From Anastatus disparis (taxonomy: Eukaryota; Arthropoda; Insecta; Hymenoptera; Eupelmidae), in contig JAFFSR010000300.1 in the NCBI GenBank assembly GCA_017163975.1, positions 203,501 to 267,500 of the forward strand: a DNA stretch of 64,000 bases, read 5' to 3'. The notes under the pieces were generated by a model. That model did no database searches, was not told the DNA's origin, and was given only the letters and a program-made list of their open reading frames with translations. The stretch's first letter is position 1, and every line of letters begins with the position of its first letter. Made by a program: the position numbers and the translations under genes. Of the stretch, positions 1 through 10,077 are shown in pieces.

Positions 1-642
1 ATAGTTAATATAATAATAATTGGATTATAACAAAGACACTTTAGAAAAAGATAGCTATTAGAGGTAAGAAATTTCTAGTTGACAAAGTCTTACAAATAAT
101 TTACAGTAACGCGTGGAAGCTTTCTAACACGTGTTGTGAGAATCAACCGATGTTGGCCAACGCAGAGACTATACGCTGCACCCTGATCGCTGAGCTCGTA
201 GAAGTCAGCCAGAAAATGAAGCAATTTCCGGATCGCTGAGACCCGTATTGAACAGCCAAGACCAATTATACACCACCAGAGTATGATGCCAGCGTTTCGT
301 TATAGCAGCGATCTCCTTTTTACACAAAACTATATAGCGGGTCTACACCAACGTATTAAGTCAAAACTTGAACAAGGCCGTAAGAATATGGCCACGATGC
401 GTGCTTGTAGATCGCTAGAAAATGTCTGCCCCACAGAGCAGGAATGTATATAAGCCAACGTGTGCGCTTATGAACTGCCGGAAATGTTCTAACGCGCCTC
501 GTGGCTTTTTTGCTCCTCGCGCGCGCGCTGCTCATCTAGTTACGTGCTTCTTGACGTAACTTATACGAGGTATATGACCAAGCGCGTGTCATTTGATTTT
601 ACCTAAGCGCGCAAGATTCGAACACGGTAGAATACCGTGACA
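1..642 (-). mobile_element. Partial LTR (3' LTR) of a Ty3/gypsy element
   Basis: On the minus strand the sequence after the pol-like frame runs through a purine tract and then starts TGTCACGGTATTC, the usual TG start of an LTR; that edge is at 642. The LTR continues leftwards past the window start, so its other edge is not seen. A TATA-like CTTATATACA lies on the minus strand near 445-455. The region is GC-richer than the rest of the window. Inferred from position and boundary structure; the second LTR is outside the window. Confidence 0.6.
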
Positions 643-652
643 CCCCTCCGCC
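643..652 (-). promoter_or_regulatory. Polypurine tract of the gypsy element
   Basis: Minus strand reads GGCGGAGGGG directly against the TGTCAC start of the LTR. A purine run in this position is the plus-strand primer site of LTR retrotransposons. Confidence 0.6.
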
Positions 653-744
653 AGACGCAGCATAACCGGGTTCTGCTGCTCTGCTTAGCGCGTGGAAGGT
701 GTGCAGCCAATGCTTTGAGTAAGTTTAATGCGTTTGTTATTTTA

Positions 745-1408
745 TCACTGTGTATTCATTCGTTGCGCACGCGTTTTCCTCGGTGAAAAGCAGGTTATAT
801 TTCCGCTATGCTTCACATTTGTAGAACCTTTTGGCCTACCACGCCTATGCCTGATCGGTTCGGACTCAGCTTGACGTGTACGCTTCACTGTTCGTGTTAC
901 AACGATGGCCGTTCTAGGCAGACGACCTCGTTTCCTATTCGGTTTTTTGGATTGGGGAGTATCACTGCTCGCAGGCGGTCGCACGCAACCTGAGCCCGAG
1001 CCTTCGTCGGCACACGGAGTCGCATCGCTCGTAAGAGACGGGTCGCTTATGTTCTCATTCGCATGTGCTGGTTCCACTGGTGGTTGAGATGGTGATTCGT
1101 CTTCTTGCCGTGCTATGTACGGTTTTTGGCTGCTCGACGTGAACAGGGTCGTACGTATTACTATCCTGATCTATTAACCTGTACGTGTTGGAGCCGCATT
1201 TAGTCGTGATTACATATGGACCTACAAATTTAGGTGCAAGCTTACTTGCTATGCCCTGAGCAGCCAAAGAGAGTATTTTATTCCTTTTCCACACTAAATC
1301 TCCTATATTATATACTACTTCTCTTCGGCCCGTATCGTATGCATCAGCTTGCTTTTGTTGAGCAGTCTGTGCATGATCCACTACCTGTTCATGTAGCAAA
1401 GGTAATTA
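745..1408 (-). pseudogene. Ty3/gypsy pol, integrase C-terminal end (truncated, frameshifted)
   Basis: The frame between 1408 and 1055 carries the integrase C-terminal (GPY/F-like) domain: a helix rich in Q/A and basic residues (HEQVVDHAQTAQQKQ), then GDLVWKRN, LAPKFVGPYVI and YRLID, the pattern typical of gypsy integrases. A second frame (1077 to 745) overlaps it by one frame and supplies a basic tail (RKRGRLPRT, RHRRGRPKGS) of the kind that ends many gypsy Pol proteins, so a single-base frameshift near 1060-1090 probably split one protein. The catalytic integrase core, RNase H and RT are missing: the frame is cut at 1408, where sequence leading to an unrelated minisatellite begins. Not functional. 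Confidence 0.75.
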
Positions 1409-1487
1409 GGTAAGGCGTTTGACTAAGTGCCTGGAAGCAAATGGTCGTAATTTCGAAAATTTGCTTCGAGGTTAGATAAACACATAA

Positions 1488-1795
1488 GTGAGAGGCGAAG
1501 GGACTCACTTAAATCAAGCACCCTGAACAGTGGGAGGTAAGGGGACTTACTTTAATCAAGCACCCCGAACAGTGAGAGGCAAGGGGACTCACTTGAATCA
1601 AGCACTCCAAACAGTGAGAAGCAAGGGGACTCGCTTAAATCAAGCACCCTGAACAGGGAGAGACAAGGGGACTCACTTAAATCAAGCACCCCGAACAGTG
1701 AGAGGCAAAGGGACTCACTTTAATCAAGCACCCCAAAGAAAACAATCCTTACTACGTTCACGTCGTTGTTTCTGGGTAGCGCTAAACGTAAGGTT
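1488..1795 (-). repeat. 42-bp minisatellite plus 60-bp flank, fragment of the 27-31 kb transposon
   Basis: Six 42-bp units carry GGGGACTCACTT and AATCAAGCACCCC from 1488 to about 1737. The following 60 bases (to about 1795, containing ACGTCGTTGTTTCTGG) also match, reverse-complemented, the flank of the 41-bp minisatellite at 28130-28345. The match therefore extends beyond the tandem units and marks a second, fragmentary copy of the same element. 1409-1487 and 1796-1946 show nothing else that I recognise. Confidence 0.8.
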
Positions 1796-2265
1796 GACAC
1801 ATTTACAACAGAAGCTTTAATAATCTTGAAGTTTCCGTTGAACAATCATCATACATGGGGTAGAGATGTGTGGGACTGGGGGATGTCTGGTGTAACAAAT
1901 TAGCATGTGAGGCTATGAAGAGCGTGGGGTTCGGATGTGCAAGTTTGATATTTGTTTATATATGTAGAATCGACGAACAGAATGAAAATAACAATGGTTT
2001 CACTTTTAATTAAGGGCTTTTTTCTGTTCAATTTATTAAAACACTTCAATACAACAACGTTTCGACTACATCATAGAAGTCCTTTTCAAGTTCTAAAAAA
2101 ATACAATTCAATCAAATAAATATAAAAAAAATACAGAAAATATTACACACAAAAATTATACAAATTAAGTCGCTTACAATGTCTTTATAAGAACATACTT
2201 CGTCAACAGTACTCTAGTCAATAATTTATTAGAAGTCGGTATTTACATATATGTGTATATAAATA

Positions 2266-2932
2266 TTATTCTAAGCAAGCGTCAATATAATTCTTGAAAA
2301 TTGAATTTAGCCTTTGCGTATCGTTAATTCTGTTAACATTATTTTTAAATTTGAAAATAAAAATCATTTCTGAAACCAATCTTTTATAATAAGAACATTC
2401 TTGGTCTAGGATAGTAACGGAATTAAAATCAAATTTATGTCCTGTTTCTACTATATGTGCATGTAATGCGGAAGAATCTTTTTTTAACCTACAATCTCTT
2501 CCATGCTCGGAAATACGTGTTTTTAAATTGCGTCCTGATTGACCAATATAACATTTACGACAATCCTTACAATTAATTCTATAGATACAATTAAGTTTGT
2601 CCATTTTTTCAATATAATCTTTTCCCAAGCTATATAATTTATTTAGTTTATTGGTAGTCTTATAAACAACATTAATATGACTATTTAAAAAAATTTTTTT
2701 CACTACATGTTCCATATTTTTAATATACGGCAATGTAATGAAATCTTTTTTGGTTGTAGAATTTATATCATTTATATTGCAATCATTATTAAAATTTTTA
2801 ATTTTGTTTAATCTTATTTTTGTATACTTTTTTATAAAATCAAGAGGGTAATTATTTGCTCGCAGAACATTACAAATATAACTAAAATTATCATCATGAA
2901 AAACATCGCTAGATAATTTTACATTCCGTTTG
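2266..2932 (-). pseudogene. Penelope-like RT thumb + GIY-YIG endonuclease (C-terminal part)
   Basis: The frame is open from the inverted-repeat junction (about 2932) to the TAA at 2266, with no start codon of its own because the RT core has been lost. The upstream part reads SYICNVLRANNYPLDFIKK and DFITLPYIKNM, which resembles the end of a Penelope reverse transcriptase. The C-terminal part has the GIY-YIG nuclease pattern: CIYRINC, C-x2-C, KCYIGQSGR and TRISEH with the conserved Arg/His, then LHAHIVETGH. The first motif is CIY rather than GIY. In a complete element this endonuclease nicks the target for reverse transcription. Here it is a 5'-truncated, immobile copy, although this part has no stop or frameshift. 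Confidence 0.85.
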
Positions 2933-3096
2933 ATTTTAATTCCGTTACTATCCTAGACCAAGAATGTTCTTATTATAAAAGATTGGTTTCAGAAATGATT
3001 TTTATTTTCAAATTTAAAAATAATGTTAACAGAATTAACGATACGCAAAGGCTAAATTCAATTTTCAAGAATTATATTGACGCTTGCTTAGAATAA
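2929..3096 (+). pseudogene. Inverted partial copy of the Penelope C-terminus
   Basis: The right arm encodes the last 55 residues of the same protein on the plus strand, from FDFNSVTILDQ to NYIDACLE and a stop at 3094-3096. It lacks the whole GIY-YIG motif. It results from the inverted duplication of the element's 3' end and is not a gene. Confidence 0.8.
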
Positions 3097-3381
3097 TATT
3101 TATATACACATATATGTAAATACCGACTTCTAATAAATTATTGACTAGAGTACTGTTGACGAAGTATGTTCATATAAAGACATTGTAAGCGACTTAATTT
3201 GTATAATTTTTGTGTGTAATATTTTCCGTATTTTTTTTATATTTATTTGATTGAATTGTATTTTTTTAGAACTTGAAAAGGACTTCTATGATGTAGTCGA
3301 AACATTGTTGTATTGAAGTGTTTTAATAAATTGAACAGAAAAAAGCCCTTAATTAAAAGTGAAACCATTGATATTTGTTTA

Positions 3382-3805
3382 CTAGGATGTGAAAGTTTTG
3401 GGTGTGTGGGTTTCCCTATTAAACCTATGATCAGTTTGAACCACTTAGGCTTGTGACTTATGGAAAAAACGACTTAAAATGGATTTTTCGGAGTTCGACC
3501 TTCATTTGACCTTGGAATGACCTTGAAAAAAATGTCTCAATATGATTTTGAACGTAAAATTCCCCGCTCTTTCCAAATCCGGGGTCAAAAATAAATGTTT
3601 CTATTAAAAAAAAACACTTGACCTTGAAATATCTTTGAAGATCAAGTTCAAGGTCGAAGCTGTTAGAACCATCGTTTGGCTCTTCGTCCCCTACAACTTT
3701 TGTCTCAACCATTTTTTCCTATCTGTCTTAGGATCCGAAAAATCCGGGTGTAGCGATTAAAATGGGTCACCGTTTATATTCTAGACTGAGAATGAAACAT
3801 TTTTA
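3382..3805. other. Unassigned stretch with TTGACCTTGAA-type motifs
   Basis: The motif GACCTTGAA and its reverse complement occur several times (about 3495-3660), including a short self-complementary stretch around 3615-3655. This looks like a fragment of an interspersed repeat. The minus-strand frame at 3458-3712 has no recognisable domain. Confidence 0.3.
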
Positions 3806-3807
3806 AA

Positions 3808-3839
<32 letters not shown>

Positions 3840-3856
3840 ACGCACACACACACATA
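3808..3856. repeat. (CA)n microsatellite
   Basis: About 48 bp of CA repeats with several CG interruptions. The region 3857-5160 that follows is AT-rich and I see no gene or repeat structure in it. Confidence 0.9.
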
Positions 3857-5185
3857 CATTTTCTGGAAACCACTTTTTCCGACTCCCAAGGTCTAATATG
3901 TTCAAATTAATGAAAAAATAGAAAAAAAAATTCTTCATCGATACAATGCTTTCTCTATGAGAAAGCAAAAATGAAGAATTACAACAAATTTTCCTTGATT
4001 TTAAAATATCTTTAGTTTTTATCAAATGTAAAATTATTCAAAACTCTAGTGAAATTAGAAAAAGAACGAATAATTAATATATTCTCTAAAATACTTTGTC
4101 AATAAAAAGATTGAAAGGATTAGAAAAAACTGGAAGGAACCTTTTAATATGTGTAAATATTTACAGAATAAAAATAATAGTTGACAAATGAAAAAGAATT
4201 GATAGTTACTGCAAATAAACCAACTTTCCTGGTCTAAATCAAACGTTTTTTGCAATGTTAATCATTACTCACAATTTTCTAAAAAATATTTTACAGTTCT
4301 TTCTATTAGATAAAAGTCCTTCCTAGCACGTTTTTTATTTTTGGGGTTTTTTTAGCAATTCATATATTCACCTATACCGTAAAGGACGTAATTTTTTATT
4401 ACTTAGGTGTTTCTGATCATACATTTACATACGAAGAAGTGAGTTTTTTTTACATAAACGAAGTACTTCTTACGCTAAATATATTTATTTTCTCATAAAA
4501 TAAAAAAAAGTTTTTCTTACTAAAGTCTTATAGATTATGATTTTTAATTAATAATAATCAGAAATTATGCCCTGATCTGGAACTACGTCTTGGTTCTATA
4601 AAAAAGTTTCGCTGTCGCTGTATTAGGTATTTAAATGTTAAGAAACAAGTATTTTCCCTTAATTTTATTGTGTTATTTTAGTGAATCACATAAGATGAAC
4701 ATGTGCTTACTTATGGGCCTTTATAAAAAAGCTAATTTTTTGTACATTTTATAAAGTTATCGCTATTATACCTACTAACTCCAAATCTATTGAGCTTTCG
4801 AGTTTATAGTCAAGATTTTTTTACAACACGGAGATTCGAAGTTCTGATATACTTCTGCTAAGTTATAATTATGAAAAATGTTATATTTTTTATAAGAAGT
4901 TATGCTTAATGTTTAAATATCATAATATTTCCTTTTGATTTCTCTTTAATCGATATAATATAACTCATAATTCTATTATTTCATCAAAATCATCTTAAGC
5001 CTCTCTAAATTTGTAATTGAATGAACCAAGAAACATAATATCATTTAAAAGTAATTTTCAGTGATATCATGAAAAAGATACGTTAATATAATTTATATAA
5101 ATATATATTGTATGTAATTTTATTTGATCGATGTCATGCGGAATAGAGCAGGTCTATACCGTTACAGAATTTAACAAAGTAAAAA

Positions 5186-5350
5186 TTCGAGCAAAATTGC
5201 GCCTCTCTTTAACTGAAAACGAAATAGCGTCTTCCTTAACTAAAAACGTAATAGCATTTTTCTTTTGCCAAAAACAAAATAGCGCCTTTCTTTAATCAAA
5301 GACGAAATAGCGTCTTTCTCCTGCCAAAAGCAAAATAGCGTTTTCTTTCC
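5186..5350. repeat. ~28-bp minisatellite, about six units
   Basis: Units of 27-30 bp carry AAATAGCG(T/C)CTTTCTTTA followed by CCAAAAAC. Adjacent units differ at several positions, so the array is not recent. Confidence 0.75.
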
Positions 5351-5618
5351 GGCAATCGTCGATATCCTGAATGTAATATTTTATCTTTCAAACTCTTTAT
5401 ACAAGTGTATAAAGTTATATAATTTTTTATGTTAATACTTCTTCTGGCGCGCCTCGAAAATTTGCTGGTCATGAAAATCCAAGTTGCCGTCACGTTACAT
5501 TTTAATATATGTTGTGTATGTGTGACCCTATCTGTGCGCGCACAGACAACTAAGTTATAAGAATAAGAGATAGGGAACACTATATACTCTATTAAGCAAT
5601 GTATTTTCAATCCTGGTT

Positions 5619-5729
<111 letters not shown>

Positions 5730-5974
5730 TACGCACTACACAAGCCAGGTATAGAAGGAGAGAGAGAAAGCACAACGGCACATCAGCGTACAAATCATTG
5801 TGTATATGCGGTTTGGGTATTAAGTTACCACATGAGCGTTCAGTATGTATAAAACGCGCACTCATACGCAGATACATCTTTAACGGCCACTTAATGATTT
5901 TTATTCTAAGGCTTTAATTATTAAAAACTTAATCTATGTGTGTATTATGCATGTATGAGCGCTATATACATATA

Positions 5975-7036
5975 CAGTGGGGTCCAATAAAAAAGAGCCA
6001 CCCTTGAAAAAAAAAGTACTAATTAAAAAATTTTGTATCTCAACAAATAAGGGTCGTACAGAACTCCACGACCTCTTATTTACAACGCATTTGTAAGGAA
6101 TTTTTAATGGTGTATTGGTAATTTAATTTTGAGTACTTGTCTCGGAAATATTACGACTTAAAAATAGAAAAAAAAATTTTTTACTCGCCTGTGTTTTAAT
6201 TTAAATCATTTTTCGAAAAATGATGGTAAAATAATTTTACACGGCTAGTTTTAAAGGTATTTTGCTTAACTTGAAATTTATATTTCAGTTTTTTTTTCTG
6301 GGTTCAAAATTGACCAAGATTTAACGATTTTTGTTTAAAAAAGGGTATTTTTTATTTTTCCGATACCTGCTTAATGAGAGTAGATATAGAAAAATGCCAA
6401 ATAAAAAAAGTGCATTTGTGTGTAGAATAACCTTAAATTTTTTCAAAATTTTTTTTGCATTTTAATTTTTTTGATATTGTTGCAGTACTCATAAGAGTAT
6501 GGTATACATGTACATAAGAATATCGCAACAATATCAAAAAAATTAAAATGCAAAAAAAATTTTGAAAAAATTTAAGGTTATTCTACACCCAAAAATGCAC
6601 TTTTTTTATTTAGCATTTTTCTATATCTACTCTCATTAAGCAGGTATCGGAAAAATGAAAAATACCCTTTTTTAAACAAAAATCGTTAAATCTCGGTCAA
6701 TTTTGAACCCAGAAAAAAAAACTGAAATATAAATTTCAAGTTAAGCAAAATACCTTTAAAACTAGCCGTGTAAAATTTTTCTACCATCATTTCCCGAAAA
6801 ATGATTTGAATTTAAACACTGGCGAGTAGAAAATTTTTTTTTTCTATTTTCAAGTCGTAATATTTCCTAGATAAGTACTCAAAACTTAATTACCAATACA
6901 CCATTAAAAAGTCCTTGTGAATGCGTTTAAAATGAGTGGTCGTAGAGTTCTGTACGACCCTTATTTGTTAAGATAGAAAATTTTTAAATTAGTACTTTTT
7001 TTCTCAAGAGTGGCTCTTTTTTATTGGACCCCACTG
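5975..7036. mobile_element. 1,062-bp foldback MITE at a TA site (Tc1/mariner-like ends)
   Basis: Two near-perfect inverted arms, 5975-6483 and 6525-7036, enclose only 41 bp. The ends read CAGTGGGGTCCAATAAAAAA and its complement. Both sides are flanked by TA (5973-5974, 7037-7038), the target duplication of the Tc1/mariner superfamily. There is no coding capacity. The superfamily assignment rests on the TA and a CAGTGG-type end only. Confidence 0.85.
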
Positions 7037-7044
7037 TATATATA

Positions 7045-7145
7045 TTATATATATACATATATAGAGCTCTTTCAAACAGTATTGTCTCGGATAGTCGCAC
7101 AACAAATATCATAAAAACAAATTGTATTAGGTACAAAATACTAAC
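7045..7145 (-). repeat. Dispersed repeat, inverted copy at 61270-61370
   Basis: About 100 bp containing TATTGTCTCGGATAGTCGCA match the reverse complement of 61270-61370. The family is unknown. The rest of 7146-7662 shows no gene or repeat that I can name. Confidence 0.7.
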
Positions 7146-7662
7146 TTTTTATTTTTTTTTTTAAATTGATGATTGGGACAAAATTCAAACGGAAACCCAA
7201 AGAATTCTCAAGAATCTAATATTCATTACAGATATTTTTTCTGTACGAGACTTTTCAATGAAGTTACAAGTGATCGTATATATTGTTAAGCATGTACACA
7301 ATCAAATTGGAATCAAAATTATTCAAATAATTCAAATATTTTTTTTTCCAATTTCTACAAAAAACTAAAATTTATTTATAGAAAGATGAATAATAAAAAA
7401 AAAGTAATATGTAAAAAAAATTCATTTTTTTGCATGACAAGTATAACCAGAGATAATACTATTTGGATAAGCACTTTTGATCTAAATTTTTTCTTGTGAA
7501 TTTCTGACGGTAGACTGAGGTTAGTTGTCAGTAGGGGAACGTAGGCAAATCGCGAATAAGTTTACAAATAAAAGCCATGTCGTCACGCTGCTTAGACCTA
7601 AGATGTAGAATAGTCTTACGAATATTTTCGGTTATTGATTAATTGAAATCGCTGGCAAATAT

Positions 7663-8510
7663 GAGTGATTCTATTCTAACGGGTAATCACATGTAATCGT
7701 TTAATAAACTATCAATACAAGGTTCAAATATTATTAAAAACAAATTTTTCATATACTTTCAGCTTGTAACTTTATGATCCGTTGACTTTTTAATCGCTAA
7801 TTTCAATATAGCTTTTTTAGAAACCCTTAGAAAGTATAAAAAGTAATCTCCCCTGTCTGTAATCATATATAAAAATTTTTTTAAACGTTGTAGAGATACA
7901 GGATAGATGAATTAATACTTCTAAAAGATCAAAACAGATTTTTTTCCATCCGTACATACATTTCAGCAGAATGGTTAAAAAAAAATATTTTCTTTGACGC
8001 TCTGTTATTATAAAAAAATGTATATTTTTTCATAGATAAAAAGCAATAATAATAGAAAATGTTATATTTAAATCTTATGAAAATATAAGCTATTCCTATC
8101 ACATGAAAATATTGTTATTATATGTTCATTTCGCTAAAAGATTGCTTTGTTGATCATAGAATACATTTTTGTTCACGTGTAAACATCATTTCACTTATGA
8201 AAGCTAAGTTACCTTTTCCTAGTTACCTATAATTCCCCTGGCTCTAACATTTGACTGTCACAGATGATATAAGCGTATATTCAAATACGTAATAGACGTT
8301 TAAGAAAGTAGTAATGTACAACTAAAAAAGTTTGTATAGCAATGAATGTTGGAGACCGTTTACTCGGTAAAAATTTCATTCAAATTATCAGGTAATCTCC
8401 CCTGGCACATAATTCCCCTGTCTTTTTTGAGATGCACTCACAAAATTCTAATTAAATAATAAAGTTAAAATTTAATACATTTTATACTGCTTATAATTTT
8501 TACATATTCA

Positions 8511-8563
<53 letters not shown>

Positions 8564-9367
8564 GGAGAATTTCCAAGTAAGCACATTCTCAAATCTTTTT
8601 GTAAACAATCATTGTAGTCATATTTATATACTACACTATATACTACGTATATACTACAAATAAATAAAGCGAAATCAAAGGTTACATCGTAGTGTTCAGA
8701 AAATAAAAATATCAGTTTGTCATTGATATCAAAGTAAGTATATAATTATTTTAATTTAAATGAAAGTCTTTGAAAAATCTGAATTGGAAATTCTAGAAAT
8801 TGATAATATATTATTTTAGATTGTATTGGTAATAAAATGGTTTCTACACGTGGACGTGGCGAACTTCCTACTAATCCTTTATTATCAAGTACACTTAACT
8901 CCACTCCCAAACACAAAAATAATGTTATTATATATTTTGAAAAAGCAAACTTTCTCAAGTATGGATATATTTGTTCTTTAACTTTCTTCTAATAATGTTT
9001 AAAAATACATATTTTTGCTGTAACTCGTTTTTTAATTTTAAAAATTCATCCATATATGTTAATAGCTGATTCTAAAGTATTTTAGATAGTTTAGAATCTT
9101 TATTCGACATAAATATTATTAGAAAATAATATATCAAGTGATGGTAATAAAAAAAGTAATTCCTCTGGAATAAAAGTAATTGCTTTGTATCAGCATATTT
9201 TTTATCTATCAGTTTTTCTGGGAATAACCTATGGACAGCTTGGCTACTTTGGGATATTGTTCTATTAGATATAACCATAAAAAAACCTGAGTAAAATTTT
9301 TAAAATAAACACCTTTATTTTCTATTATTTCAAAATTTAAATTTGACCAGTTCGAATAGAATCACCC
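7663..9367. mobile_element. 1.7-kb TIR element, complete copy A of a local family
   Basis: Ends are (G/A)GGTGATTCTATTC(T/G)AAC and its reverse complement, about 22 bp. Both copy ends abut AT, which may be a 2-bp target duplication. A (TA)n tract (about 8519-8560) divides the element. Two other copies lie at 62053-62905 (right half, inverted) and 62969-64000 (left half, direct). The right half has short minus-strand frames at 9072-9278 (starts MVISNRTISQS) and 8746-8958 (contains VELSVLDNKGLVGSSPRPRV) that are largely kept in copy B. No domain is recognised, so the superfamily is unknown. Confidence 0.7.
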
Positions 9368-10077
9368 ATGTACTGAAAAACTAAATTCTAATATTTTAAC
9401 ATGATTACAGTAAAATTATTAATTTTTAAATGATTTATATTTGAAAAATATATTTATATTTATATTTATATTTGATTTAGTGCTCGATTCTTAGTTTCAA
9501 GAAAATCAGCGACGAAACTATAGTTTAGAACTGCAATTATAATTCACATACGCACTGTGCATTATTTTAATATTTTTAAAAAACTATAAAAAAATATTAT
9601 ATTTTTGGCTATTATTTGATTAAGTTTTAAATTTGCATAAAAAAAATTATTATAATATGCAATTCCCATATTGAATATAATAATTATCATATACTACTAT
9701 AAGTTTTTATATATACTATGATTATTTTAAATATTAAGTCAAATGTTCAACTATTTTCATTTCCTTTACTACTTTTTATATTAATCAAATTAAACTTTTT
9801 ATATTTACAATATATTATGATTTACAAATATAATGAAAATAATAAATTCTGTTGAAATCAATAAAAAATGCTTTTTTTGATATCATAATTTTGATTATTA
9901 ATTAATAGTTGATTGGCCGACTTAGAAATTTGTTACTTATTTCAAGTAATTGACCCTTGTAGTATATGTATGATATATGACACTTATTGTACAACATGGA
10001 ATATTTAAGAGTTCTTTATGTTTTTAACCTACAATTTGACAATATTCTAAAGATTTGTAATTTGTCATTAGTAATAA
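9368..10077. other. AT-rich stretch without features
   Basis: No coding frame, tandem repeat or inverted repeat of note was seen. Confidence 0.6.

Larger units (their letters stand above)
1959..3369 (-). mobile_element. Penelope-like element, 5'-truncated, with inverted arms and 12-bp TSD
   Basis: Arms 1993-2433 and 2929-3369 (441 bp each) are near-perfect inverted repeats, separated by about 495 bp. The insertion is flanked by the 12-bp direct repeat GATATTTGTTTA at 1947-1958 and 3370-3381. The left side has 34 bp (1959-1992) beyond the arm that the right side lacks. Penelope-like elements are known for inverted, 5'-truncated partial copies, and as I recall for a one-sided extension of about this size. 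The coding content (GIY-YIG endonuclease) confirms the class. Confidence 0.85.

Noticed and set aside
1488..1737. CRISPR-like array (repeat of ~42 bp)
   Set aside because: Units are contiguous and similar along their whole length, with no unique spacers. The setting is eukaryotic transposon DNA.
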